A program made the position numbers and the translations under genes. 64,000 bases of DNA from Paracoccus liaowanqingii (GTDB lineage: Bacteria; Pseudomonadota; Alphaproteobacteria; Rhodobacterales; Rhodobacteraceae). The notes under the pieces were generated by a model, which had not been told where the DNA came from, did not search any database, and worked only from the letters and a program-made list of their open reading frames with translations. This document shows positions 25,236 through 34,420 of the stretch, piece by piece. Each line of letters opens with the position of its first letter. The stretch's first letter is position 1. The DNA lies in the NCBI RefSeq assembly GCF_004683865.2, contig NZ_CP038439.1:2420001-2484000 (forward strand). Direction: 5' to 3'.

Positions 25236-26099
25236 ATGTCCCTGCCCCGCCATCTTGCCGCGCTGTCGCTGGTCGTGCTTGCCGCCTGTGGCGGCGGTGG
25301 CGGAGGGGGGGCGGATGACGCCCCGCCCCCGGCCCCGCCGCCCGAGGGGCGCCCCGTGGCCTCGGGCCCGTTCGAGACCTACACGACCCAGCACAACGGC
25401 TTCAGCCGCGTGCGATCAAGCACCTCGCAACCCGGCGATGCCCGCGTGCTGGCGGCCTTCGACGACGCAGATCCCGCCGATCCCGCCGGCTATCGCGACC
25501 TGATCGCGCGCAGCGAGGCGGACCGGGCCGGGCGGATGACGATCGAGGTCATCGCCGAGGTCGACCCGCAGGGCGGGAACCGGGCCACGCGGCTTCTGCG
25601 CCTGACCGCCGACCAGGCCCCGTTCGAGAACCTGCGCGACGGCGAGCTAGTCGCGGCCAGCGGGCAGTATTTCTTCAAGGGCCAGAGCTTTGCCTGGGTG
25701 ACGATCGACGACGGCCCACTGCTGTCGGGACGCCACAGCGACGGGCTGGAGAACCTGATCCTGGATTTCGACCGCGGCACCGCGAATATCGACATCCGCA
25801 CCGAGGTCTCGCCCCGCTCGCAGGTCGAGATCGGGCTGCGCGCCCGCAACCTGCCCTTCAACGTGGTGACCGGCGCCTATGGCGGCGACACGGTGATCCG
25901 CGTGCGCAACCCCGATGCGGCCGAGACCTTCCGCATCGACGGGCAGTTGCGCGGCAATGTCGGCGGCAGCCCGACCTATCGCAACGACCGGCACGGCATG
26001 ACCACCTCGGGCCTCTACACGGCGACGGGCGGGGACAAGGGACATGCGGTGACGGTGGACGGCGCCTATACCGGCGCCGATCCGAATGCGCGGCGCTAA
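25236..26099 (+). CDS. Surface-lipoprotein candidate (TbpB-like barrel), possible Slam substrate
   Basis: A 287-residue predicted lipoprotein. The signal peptide ends in a lipobox (LAAC, Cys 19) followed by a poly-Gly and Pro-rich tether. Residues about 125-287 are rich in alternating beta strands with glycine turns (ASGQYFFKG, LSGRHSDG, LDFDRGTANIDI, TTSGLYTATG, VDGAYTGAD). This resembles the eight-stranded C-terminal barrel of TbpB-type surface lipoproteins. I cannot assign a ligand. The stop overlaps by 14 bp the start of a putative outer-membrane barrel gene, a linkage expected for a lipoprotein and its surface exporter. The lipoprotein call is firm; the TbpB-like fold and Slam dependence are tentative. 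Confidence 0.6.
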   Translation: MSLPRHLAALSLVVLAACGGGGGGGADDAPPPAPPPEGRPVASGPFETYTTQHNGFSRVRSSTSQPGDARVLAAFDDADPADPAGYRDLIARSEADRAGRMTIEVIAEVDPQGGNRATRLLRLTADQAPFENLRDGELVAASGQYFFKGQSFAWVTIDDGPLLSGRHSDGLENLILDFDRGTANIDIRTEVSPRSQVEIGLRARNLPFNVVTGAYGGDTVIRVRNPDAAETFRIDGQLRGNVGGSPTYRNDRHGMTTSGLYTATGGDKGHAVTVDGAYTGADPNARR

Positions 26100-27141
26100 C
26101 CGGCTTTTCGGACTGGTCCTTGGCCTTGCCTGCCTGATCGCCCCGCCGGTCGCTGCCGACATCGCAGACCGGCTGCGGCTGGCCGAGGCGGCGGCGCCCG
26201 AGCGGCTGCGGCTGCGCGTCCATGCCCAGGCCCTGGCGGCGGGTGCCCTGCCCCCGCGCGGCGTGGCGCGGATGCGGGCCGACATGGTGCGGCAGGGCCA
26301 TTACTTCGACGGCGGCCCGCCGGCGCTGGTGGCGCGCGACACCTCGGTCGCGCCGATGCTGGCATGGGACGGCAACATCAACGGCGGCGTGCTGCAGGAC
26401 CGCTTCGTCTTCAACGGGCTGACCTTCGAGGCGGCGCCCGACGTGCGGGCCAAGTCCGGGCTGGTCGCGGGCGCCTCGGCGGCGGGTGTCATGCGCCATG
26501 CCTGGCAGACCGGCCGCCTGATCGAGATCCGGGGTGCTGCCGAGATCGGCTGGTCGCCCCGGCACCGGATCGGGCGGGCGGACGCGATGGCCTCGGTCTG
26601 CCTGCAAAATCACCTGCGCGGCTGGAGCTTTCTGGATCTGTGCGGCACGGCGGCGCGCTATTGGCGCGAGCTGGACCGGGGGACGGCCTATCAGCGCTCG
26701 GCCGGGATCGTGCAGGTCCTGGCTGCCGAAAATGCGGCCCACCAGCTGGAGGTCCGGGCCAGCCGCGTCTCGGGATCGGGCCAGGACCAGACGCGCCTGG
26801 CGCTATCGGCCGAGTCGGTCTGGAACCGCCTGGCCAGCCGGGCCGAGCTGACCCTGGGCCACCCCCGCGACGGCGCCACCCTGCTGCATCACCGCCTGGA
26901 CGGCGGCGTGACCTGGCTGATGGGCGACCGCCCCGTCAGCCTGGACCTGCAGACCCAGGTGCTGGAGGGCGGCGCGTTCCTGGGCGTGCCGCGCCGCGAC
27001 CGGGTCTGGGGCCTGTCGCTGTCCACCCGCCTGCGGCCCGGCGCCTCCCTGCGGGTGGGGGTGATCGACAGCCGCTCGACGGCGGGGATCGCCAATTACC
27101 GGCAGGTCACGCTGGATCTGCGGCTGGACCAGCTGCGCTGA
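26086..27141 (+). CDS. Putative outer-membrane beta-barrel, Slam (DUF560)-like
   Basis: A 351-residue protein with a signal peptide (LACLIAPPVAAD). After about 60 residues, too short for the tetratricopeptide region of Neisseria Slam, comes a long series of amphipathic strands and short turns. The entry AWDGNINGG resembles the D-x-N-I-N motif at the start of Slam/DUF560 barrels, and the rest (VCLQNHLRGWSFLDL, GVTWLMGDRPVSLDL) has barrel-like alternation. It ends LRLDQLR without the aromatic terminal residue common in outer-membrane proteins. It overlaps the lipoprotein gene by 14 bp, implying coupled translation. Slam proteins move lipoproteins to the cell surface. A plain porin-like or hypothetical outer-membrane protein is the alternative. 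Confidence 0.5.
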   Translation: MRGANRLFGLVLGLACLIAPPVAADIADRLRLAEAAAPERLRLRVHAQALAAGALPPRGVARMRADMVRQGHYFDGGPPALVARDTSVAPMLAWDGNINGGVLQDRFVFNGLTFEAAPDVRAKSGLVAGASAAGVMRHAWQTGRLIEIRGAAEIGWSPRHRIGRADAMASVCLQNHLRGWSFLDLCGTAARYWRELDRGTAYQRSAGIVQVLAAENAAHQLEVRASRVSGSGQDQTRLALSAESVWNRLASRAELTLGHPRDGATLLHHRLDGGVTWLMGDRPVSLDLQTQVLEGGAFLGVPRRDRVWGLSLSTRLRPGASLRVGVIDSRSTAGIANYRQVTLDLRLDQLR

Positions 27142-27145
27142 AGGG

Positions 27146-28551
27146 TCACTCCAGCGCGGCCAGCCCGCGCCGCGTCTCGGCGGTGGCCAGTTCGCTGTGC
27201 AGGCGCATGAATTCCTGGCGCGCGCGATCCTGGCGGTTGCTGTTGAGATAGGCATAGGCGCGCAGCACGGCCAGATCGCGGCGCAGGCTGCCGGTCAGCC
27301 CCTCGATGGCGTCGAAGAACTCGACCGCGCGGCGATAGTCGCGGCGGTTGTAGGCCGCCACCCCGCGCTGATCCAGGATCTGGCGTTCGACATCGACGCG
27401 CTGCGTGCGGGTCAGATCGACGCCCGCCGCGATGCGCGCGGCGTTGTCGGCCATGCCCATCTTCAGATAGGACAGCGCCATGCCGTATTGCGCGTCGCGC
27501 CGCTGCGTGGCGTCCAGCCGCCCGCGCAGCGCCGCCTCGAACTGGGCGATCGCCTCCATCGGCCGGTCCATGTTGTAGGTCTGCCAAGCCTGCTGATAGC
27601 TGCCGCCGCCCGAGGGGGCCGCCGCCGCCAGCCGCGCCGGAGCCGAAGTTGCGGGAGCTGGGGCCGGGGTCGCCGCGGGCGCGGGCGCCGGGCTCGGGGT
27701 TGCGGCAGGTGCCGGGGTCGGGGTGGCAGCGGGCGCGGCGGCGGCGGTCTGCGCCGGGGCCGCTGCGGGCGCGGGCGTCGTCGCGGCGGTCGTCGTCGTG
27801 GTCGTCGCGGCGGCGGGGGCGGCGGCGCCGGTGGTAGCCCCGGGCGCCCCGCTGCCCAGCAGGCGCTGCTGCACCGGCTGCAGGGTCTGCGTCATCTCGG
27901 GAAACCGCGCCAGGGCCTGACCGAACAGTCCCTGCATCTCTTCGGTCGAGGCCACGGCGCTGGCCTTTTCCAGCGTCGCCACGATGTCGGCCGGGTTCAC
28001 GCAGGCGCCCAGCACCGCGCGATAGGTGCCAAGCGCGTCCGGGGCCAGCCCAGCCGCCTGCTGCGCCTCGGCGATGCGCCAGGCATTGTTGATCCGGTCG
28101 CAGCGCAGAAGGCCCGGCCTCTCGCCCGCCAGCGACAGAGCGCGGTCCAGATCGCCCTCGGTCAGGGCCGCGTCCAGCAGCGTCTGCCCCTCGTTCGTCT
28201 GCAGCAGCGCCAGCATGTCCTCGGGGGCTGCCAGTCGGGAAAGGCGATCAGCGTCTGGTCGATGGTGGCGCGGGCCTCGTCGAACTGGCCGGCGCCAATC
28301 TGGCGGAAGATCGTGTCGATCTCGGCGCTCGGGCCGTTCTGGGTCAGGCGCGACAGATCCTCGGGGGGCTGCCAGTCGGGATACCTGACCTGCAACCGCT
28401 GCAGTTCGGACCGGATCGAGGCCTCGTCCTGCTGCTGATAGTAGAAGGTCAGCGCCAGCAGCTCCTCGGGGTCGGGGGCGGCGTCGGTCTGGGCCTGCGC
28501 CATCCCGGCGGCAAGGGCGAGAAGGGCGGCAAGGGCGGCGTTGCGGATCAT
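27146..28551 (-). pseudogene. bcsK: BcsK-like tetratricopeptide protein of the cellulose operon, frameshifted
   Basis: The last gene of bcsN-A-B-Z-K. A signal peptide (MIRNAALAALLALAAGMAQAQ) is followed by helical repeats, a long Ala/Pro/Thr linker and a second tetratricopeptide block (SYLKMGMADNAARIAAG, AYNRRDYRRAVEFFDAI). BcsK/BcsC-type proteins scaffold cellulose export in the periplasm. Two near-identical segments read PDWQPPED in the first part. The first is intact; in the second the frame breaks at the G5 run 28223-28227, where the first copy has G6 (28363-28368). Adding one base restores one protein of about 468 residues. The start overlaps the bcsZ stop (ATGA). Calling error or recent mutation is more likely than old decay. 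Confidence 0.8.
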
Positions 28552-29648
28552 AGGGGAACACACCTCGGATAGGTCGTGATCTGCACGACAAGCGACATCA
28601 GATGCAGGGTCGCGGGGTAATAGGGCTGGTTGGCGTCGAAGCGCGGCATCAGCGACCCGGTGCCGCCGCGCTGGACGCATTCGGCCAGGCGCGCCACGGC
28701 GGCATAGCCGGGATGCGGGCTGCGTTCGCTGACCTCGCCGGTGCGGGGGTCGATCCGGGTGGGCGTGCCCTGCCCCGTCGCGGCACCCTCGTCGTCCGCG
28801 GTCGCGGCGACATGGGCGCGCACGGCCTGCCCCTGGCCCTGCCCCGACCACAGCGCGAACAGGGGCGCGCGCACCGCCTCGTATCCCGACAGGCCCGAGA
28901 ACTCCGGCGGTGCGGGCTGCACGCCGGCAGCGTCGATCATCACCCAGTCCGGGACCGGTCCGCCCTGCGCCAGATCGTCGATCAGCGCCACCCCGTCGCG
29001 CGCGGCCTCTGCCAGACGCGGCGTGCCCGCCGCCTCGGCCAGCTGCGTCATCGCCAGCGGCATGTAATAGGAGGGGTTCACCACCACCCCCGTCTCGCGC
29101 ACGAAGCCCATCGCGGCGGGCAGCAGCAGCACGCGCCCGCCCCCGTCGGGGTGATCGACCAGGCACAGCCGCGCCAGATCCTGCGCGATGGCCAGCGCGC
29201 GGGGCCGGAATTCGGCGCTGGCGCCCTGCGCCTCGGCCAGGATCAGGCCCCAGGCATAGAACAGGTCGCCGTCGCTGGCATTGTTGCGGTCGGTGACCTG
29301 CGGCGTCGCCTCCTGCCGCCAGCGCCAGGCCAGCAGCGCGTCCTCGCGCACCGCCAGATGCCGTTCGGTCCAGGTCACGATGGCCTGGCAGGCCGGCACG
29401 TCGCCGAAGGTCGCGGCCAGCACCAGCCCATAGCCCTGCCCCTCGGAATGGCTGGCGCCGCTCTGGAAGCCGTCGACGATCCGCCCCTCGGGCGTCAGGC
29501 ACAGCGCCTTCCATGATTCCCAGGCCGGGCGCAGCGGATGCGCCGGGTCGGTCAGGGGCCGCACCCCGTCCTGCCCGAGGGCCGGGCGCCATGTGGCGGC
29601 CAGGGCCGGCCCGGCCATCATCAGCGACAGACACGCCCGTCGGTTCAT
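28548..29648 (-). CDS. bcsZ: Cellulose-operon endoglucanase, glycoside hydrolase family 8
   Basis: A 366-residue periplasmic cellulase with a signal peptide ending near residue 25 (ALGQ). The catalytic acid is the Glu of HSEGQGYGLVLA, near residue 69, and the family 8 signature ASDGDLFYAWGLILAEA carries the Asp of the active site, near residue 125. BcsZ trims nascent cellulose and is needed for normal polymer export. It lies between bcsB (2-bp gap) and bcsK (4-bp overlap). The length matches the family. Confidence 0.93.
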   Translation of the reverse strand: MNRRACLSLMMAGPALAATWRPALGQDGVRPLTDPAHPLRPAWESWKALCLTPEGRIVDGFQSGASHSEGQGYGLVLAATFGDVPACQAIVTWTERHLAVREDALLAWRWRQEATPQVTDRNNASDGDLFYAWGLILAEAQGASAEFRPRALAIAQDLARLCLVDHPDGGGRVLLLPAAMGFVRETGVVVNPSYYMPLAMTQLAEAAGTPRLAEAARDGVALIDDLAQGGPVPDWVMIDAAGVQPAPPEFSGLSGYEAVRAPLFALWSGQGQGQAVRAHVAATADDEGAATGQGTPTRIDPRTGEVSERSPHPGYAAVARLAECVQRGGTGSLMPRFDANQPYYPATLHLMSLVVQITTYPRCVPL

Positions 29649-29650
29649 GG

Positions 29651-32059
29651 TCAGTTCCTCCGTTCGCGCGTGGCGAGGATGTAGATCAGCGCCGGAAGCG
29701 CCGAGAGCAGCGCCAGCCCCAAAAGGGCCAGCGTGAAGATCAGCGGCGACCACGAGGCATAGTTGCCCAGGATCGCGCGCAGGTCGGCGCCGGCCAGACG
29801 TTCGCGCAGCATCGGTGGGCGGATCGGCGTCCAGATGTCCCAGGTGCCGTCGGCGCGCAGCACCGCCGCCTCGCCGATCGCGGTGCGGTTCGCGATCAGC
29901 CCCTCCAGCCGGTCGGCCACCGTGTCGACCGCGACCTGCGGCGACAGGATCAGCCACAGCGCCTCGGGCTGGGCGGGATCGGGGCGCCACAGCAGCGCGT
30001 CGCCCCGGCGTCCCTCCATCCATTCGGGCAAGCTGAGCTGCGAGCCAAGGAACGCGGTCTGGCGGAACTCGTTGGCATCGCGCCAGAGCCGCCCCTGCGC
30101 GGTGAAGGCGCTGCCGATCCAGGCCCCGAAGCGGCCCAGGATGCCGGGGCCGTCGACCGCGCCCGCCTCGCGCGTCTCGTCCAGCCGGAAGGCGGGGGCG
30201 GCGGGGGCGCTGGCCTCGGCCTCCGCCTCGGGGGCGGGCGTCAGCGGTTCGGCACTGCCCGCGCCCGCGGGCCGCGCCGCCAGCAGCAGGTCCTGCACCT
30301 GGCGCTGCGTGACCCCGGCGTCGTCCAGCGGCACCAGCCTCAGGTTGCCCAAGCGGATCACGCTGAGCGACACGGCCGGGTTCGGCACCAGCGGCTCGGA
30401 CAGGCCCGAGGCCAGCCGCAGCGCCTGCGCCTGCAGCTCCACGTCGGACGCCACCTCGGCGGGGACGGTGACCCGGGCGGGCGTCAGCCCGGAAAACGGC
30501 GCCGCCAGCCCCGGCAGGGTCATCGAGGGCGAGGGCGGGATCTGCAGCGTGCTGTCGGCCAGCACCACCAGCATGTCGGTCGTGCGGATCGGGCAGGCCT
30601 GGTCGGGCGGCGCGCCCGGGACCATCATCTCGAAGCTGAGGATGTTGCGGCCCGGATTGAGCAGGCTGGCATTGAAGCCCACCGCCAGCGGCGGCAGGAT
30701 CTCTCCGCCGTCGCGGTCTAGGGGCAGCAGGCGCACGGTCCGCTCGTTGACCTTGACCAGCAGGATCGCCCCGTCGGCCAGCGACCGCGAGAAGCCGTAG
30801 CGCAGGGTCAGCCGCGCCTTCTGGTTGGCCAGCAGCAGCCAGTCGTCGGGCAGAGAGAAGGGGATGTCGCGCCGGAAGTAATGCGTGTTGCCCAGGATGT
30901 CGGCCACGCCCAGATCAGACAGGGGCGTCGCCTGCCCCGGCTGGATCCGCGCGGTGGGCGGGCGGACGGCGTCCAGCATCGGCAGCGCGCCGGTCAGGTC
31001 GGGCAGCGCGTCGCCCTGATATTCGACCTGCAGCACGATCGCGCCGCTGGCCCCGCGCCGATAGCTGACCGCGCTGCGCTCCGAGGCGACCAGCGCCACG
31101 GCCGCGTATTGGGGCGCCTGCAGCCCATAGAACGAGCTGACCGCCAGACGCCCTACCCCGGCCAGGCTGGCGATCATCACGCCGGACGCCTCGCGCAGCA
31201 CCGCGCTGTCGACCGTGGGTTCGACCAGCAGGTCCAGCGATCCGCTGCGGGCCAGCTGCGCGCGCACGGCATGGGCGAAGCCCTCGGCATCCGGGCGCAG
31301 CGCGTTGGCGGTCAGCGCCGCGCCGCTGGAGGACAGGTCGATCTCGGTCCAGACGTCGAAGCTGGCCTCGGGGCCGCAGAAGATGCGGTGCGGCTGGCGC
31401 ACGCTCAGCGCGATGGTGTTGGCCCCGGCGACCAAGGCCGTGCTGGGCAGGCTGACGGTGGTGAAGTCCGAGGCGCCCGGCAGCGGGATCTCGACGGGAT
31501 CCGCGCCGTTCACCGAGGCCTGCAGCATCCCCGACCCGGTCAGCACATCGACGCCCGAGCGCAGCGCCAGCCGCAGTTCGGACGGCGTGATGACGCTGGC
31601 GGGCAGGTCCAGCCGCAGCCGGGTCGAGGCCGTCTCGCCGGTCAGGCGCAGGATGCCCGGCGCGGGCAGGCTTTCGCCGATCCGCACCTCCTGCGGCAGG
31701 ATCGCGGTGGGCGCGACCAGCGGCAGCAGCCAGTCCTGGCCCTGGGGCTGCATCTCCAGCGTGCGGTCGCGTTCGACCGGTGCCACGACCAGCGCCTGCT
31801 CGACCGGCTGGCCGGGGACGGATTGCAGCTGGATCATCGGGCTGTCGGCCCCGGGCGCGGCCGCCGTCGCGGGCGCACCGGTGGGGGCCGGCGCGGCAGA
31901 GGTGGCCGGGGCTGCGGGCGCGGTGCCCGAGCTGCCCGGCAGGCTGATGATCGGCGGGGCCGTATCCTGCGCCCGGACCGGCGCCGACGCCAGCACCGAC
32001 AGGCCAAGCGCGGCGGCGGCGAACCACCGCAGCGTCGGGCAGACGGATCGCGCGGTCAT
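29651..32059 (-). CDS. bcsB: Cellulose synthase regulatory subunit BcsB
   Basis: An 802-residue periplasmic protein anchored by one C-terminal helix (WSPLIFTLALLGLALLSALPALIYIL). After a signal peptide and an Ala/Pro/Thr-rich stretch (to about residue 75) come paired carbohydrate-binding and flavodoxin-like domains. Typical segments are RLRLDLPASVITP, RQPHRIFCGPEASFDVW and DQACPIRTTDML. BcsB guides the glucan chain leaving BcsA and contributes to the translocation pore. The ATG overlaps the bcsA stop. Confidence 0.93.
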   Translation of the reverse strand: MTARSVCPTLRWFAAAALGLSVLASAPVRAQDTAPPIISLPGSSGTAPAAPATSAAPAPTGAPATAAAPGADSPMIQLQSVPGQPVEQALVVAPVERDRTLEMQPQGQDWLLPLVAPTAILPQEVRIGESLPAPGILRLTGETASTRLRLDLPASVITPSELRLALRSGVDVLTGSGMLQASVNGADPVEIPLPGASDFTTVSLPSTALVAGANTIALSVRQPHRIFCGPEASFDVWTEIDLSSSGAALTANALRPDAEGFAHAVRAQLARSGSLDLLVEPTVDSAVLREASGVMIASLAGVGRLAVSSFYGLQAPQYAAVALVASERSAVSYRRGASGAIVLQVEYQGDALPDLTGALPMLDAVRPPTARIQPGQATPLSDLGVADILGNTHYFRRDIPFSLPDDWLLLANQKARLTLRYGFSRSLADGAILLVKVNERTVRLLPLDRDGGEILPPLAVGFNASLLNPGRNILSFEMMVPGAPPDQACPIRTTDMLVVLADSTLQIPPSPSMTLPGLAAPFSGLTPARVTVPAEVASDVELQAQALRLASGLSEPLVPNPAVSLSVIRLGNLRLVPLDDAGVTQRQVQDLLLAARPAGAGSAEPLTPAPEAEAEASAPAAPAFRLDETREAGAVDGPGILGRFGAWIGSAFTAQGRLWRDANEFRQTAFLGSQLSLPEWMEGRRGDALLWRPDPAQPEALWLILSPQVAVDTVADRLEGLIANRTAIGEAAVLRADGTWDIWTPIRPPMLRERLAGADLRAILGNYASWSPLIFTLALLGLALLSALPALIYILATRERRN

Positions 32060-34383
32060 AGGCGCACCCCCCCGATCAGTTCCTCGGGCGTCATGGGACG
32101 TTCCTCGCGATGTTCGGGCGTGTCGAAATCCGCCCCGAAGGCGACCAGATGGGCCGGGATCGCCGTCTGCCCGGCCTTCATCGCGGCGCGGCGGCGGCGG
32201 GCCGGTTCGCGCGCGAAATCCCGCACCGTCAGCGGCAGAGAGGTCAGCGTCAGCTTGAGGACATAGAACAGCCCCGCGACCAGCCCCTTGCCGGACTGGG
32301 TGTCCCGGCGCTGCGCCAACCAGTGTTCGGAGGATCCGAAGATCAGATGCGCCACCGCCTCGCGCACGTCGAAATCCTGTTCGGCCACGAATTGCAGGTT
32401 CAGGACCACCGCCCCGCTGCCCGCCGTCGAGGTCTTGAGCAGCACCGCGCGCACGTCGCGCTCCAGATGCGGGGCATGGGGAAAGTCGGGGCGAAAGATC
32501 ACCTCGGAGCGCAGCGCGGGCGCCCGCAACCGCGCCGGGCCGGGCAGGTCGCGCATCTCCAGACCCACGCCGCTGGTCGAGGCGTCGCAGACCGTCACCG
32601 GGATCGCCTGCCCGTCCGAGCCGTCCCACCTGAGGCTGCCCTTTTCCTGCATGGCGACGCGCGGAGAGGCGCGGCGCTGCTGCTTTTCGGACACCGCGCG
32701 CAGCGAGATGCTGACCAGCAGCATGTTCAGGACTGCCCAGATGCCCACCACCATCAGCACGCTGCGGTCGCCCGGAAAGGCGATCCAGCGCGCGATCAGC
32801 GCCACCACCCCGGCCGCGGTCAGCCCGAACAGGATCAGCAGCGGGCGGTAGATGGGCGAGATGTAGTCCTCGGCCAGCGTCTCGTCCTTGGCGGTCACGT
32901 TGAACTTGGCCGCGCGGGGCCGCAGCACGGTGCGGATGATCGCGCCCGCCAGATAGGGCGCCTGCGCGATCTCGTAGATCTCGGAAATCAGCGGCCAGCG
33001 CTGCCGCGCGAAGACGGCGTTCTGCACCAGCAGCACGATGGCCATGTAGCTGAGGACATAGGCCGCCGCCTCGTTCAGGGTGGTCACGAAGATCTCGACC
33101 CCGAAGAACAGGTAGGACAGCGGCGCCAGCAGATAGGCCATCCGGATCAGCGGAAACAGCCAGAAGGACATCGAGTTGATGTAGCACAGCCGCTGCAGCG
33201 GGTTCAGGCCCTTGCGCATCAGCGGGTTCTTCAGGATCAGCATCTGCATCATGCCCGCCGCCCACCGGCCGCGCTGCTGGATGAAGGACGCGAAGGTCTC
33301 GGGCTGCAGGCCCGCGATCATGGCGCGGTCCAGATACATGCTGCGCCAGCCCTTGGAATGGATCTCCAGCGCAGTCTCGGCATCCTCGGTGATCGTCTCG
33401 CCCGCGAACCCGCCGACGCTGTCCAGCGCCTTGCGGCGCAGGACCGCCGCCGATCCGCAGAAGAAGGCGCCGCCCCACCGGTCCAGGCCGGGATGGATCT
33501 TGCCGTAGAACATCTCGTTCTCGGGCGGGCATTTCAGGCCCAGGTTCCGCTCGATCGGGTCGCGGTTGATGAAGAAGTGCGGCGTCTGGACCAGGAACAG
33601 GCGCGGGTCCTGGGTGAAGTACCCCACCGTGCGGGCCAGGAAATCGCGCGAGGGCACGTGATCGGCATCGAAGACCACGACCAGTTCGCCGTCCAGCCGG
33701 GCCAGGGCGGCGCTCATGTTGCCGGCCTTGGCGTGTTCGTTGCGCGCCCGGGTCGAATAGATCACCCCCAGATCCAGGCACAGCTGCTGCAGTTGCGCGC
33801 GGCGCTGCTTGGCCGCCTTGGCCATGACGGGATCGCTGGATTCGCAGCGCTGGTCGGTGCCGCCGTCGTCGCACAGGACCACCCGGCGCAGGCGGGCCGG
33901 ATAGATCATGTTCTTGGCCGCCGACAGGGTGATCGACAGCATCTCGATGGGCTCGTTGTAGGACGGCACCAAGATGTCGACGGTGGGCAGATCCTCGGCC
34001 CGGACCTGGGGCGGCAGGTCGCGCATGACCGGATCGGCGGTGATGAAGGCGTTGAGGAAGAAGACGAGGATCGAATAGAACTCGGTCAGCAGAAGCAGCA
34101 TCGCCAGCACGAAGGACAGGGTCAGGTCCACATCCGGCAGGGTCGAGGTCAGACGCCAGACCAGGTAGCGGATCACCGTGACGCTGGCGATGCTCATCAG
34201 CGCGATCCGCGCCACGATATGCGCGGCGAAGGGCTTGAGGCCCGCGACCAGCGTGACCGAGGCCACGCCCAGCATCGCCTGCGCCGCGTTCGAGGTCGGC
34301 ACCGAGGCCAGGATCAGGACGGGGACGATCGCCACCAGCCACAAGGGCAGGAACCATCGCGGGAAGGAACGGCCTCGGGTCAT
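32056..34383 (-). CDS. bcsA: Cellulose synthase catalytic subunit BcsA with PilZ domain
   Basis: A 775-residue inner-membrane glycosyltransferase family 2 enzyme using UDP-glucose. About eight membrane helices frame a cytosolic domain with DDGGTD, FDADHVP (DxD), TED in ETITEDAE, and the QQRGRW acceptor motif near residue 380. The C-terminal PilZ domain has RRASPR (RxxxR) and DASTSGVG (DxSxxG), the c-di-GMP-binding pair, near residues 570-610. It is thus switched on by c-di-GMP, which the diguanylate cyclase nearby could supply. It is second in bcsN-A-B-Z-K, and its stop overlaps bcsB. Confidence 0.96.
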   Translation of the reverse strand: MTRGRSFPRWFLPLWLVAIVPVLILASVPTSNAAQAMLGVASVTLVAGLKPFAAHIVARIALMSIASVTVIRYLVWRLTSTLPDVDLTLSFVLAMLLLLTEFYSILVFFLNAFITADPVMRDLPPQVRAEDLPTVDILVPSYNEPIEMLSITLSAAKNMIYPARLRRVVLCDDGGTDQRCESSDPVMAKAAKQRRAQLQQLCLDLGVIYSTRARNEHAKAGNMSAALARLDGELVVVFDADHVPSRDFLARTVGYFTQDPRLFLVQTPHFFINRDPIERNLGLKCPPENEMFYGKIHPGLDRWGGAFFCGSAAVLRRKALDSVGGFAGETITEDAETALEIHSKGWRSMYLDRAMIAGLQPETFASFIQQRGRWAAGMMQMLILKNPLMRKGLNPLQRLCYINSMSFWLFPLIRMAYLLAPLSYLFFGVEIFVTTLNEAAAYVLSYMAIVLLVQNAVFARQRWPLISEIYEIAQAPYLAGAIIRTVLRPRAAKFNVTAKDETLAEDYISPIYRPLLILFGLTAAGVVALIARWIAFPGDRSVLMVVGIWAVLNMLLVSISLRAVSEKQQRRASPRVAMQEKGSLRWDGSDGQAIPVTVCDASTSGVGLEMRDLPGPARLRAPALRSEVIFRPDFPHAPHLERDVRAVLLKTSTAGSGAVVLNLQFVAEQDFDVREAVAHLIFGSSEHWLAQRRDTQSGKGLVAGLFYVLKLTLTSLPLTVRDFAREPARRRRAAMKAGQTAIPAHLVAFGADFDTPEHREERPMTPEELIGGVRL

Positions 34384-34420
34384 CGGCAGAGGGCCTTTTC
34401 GGCAAGGGGAGGGTGATGTG

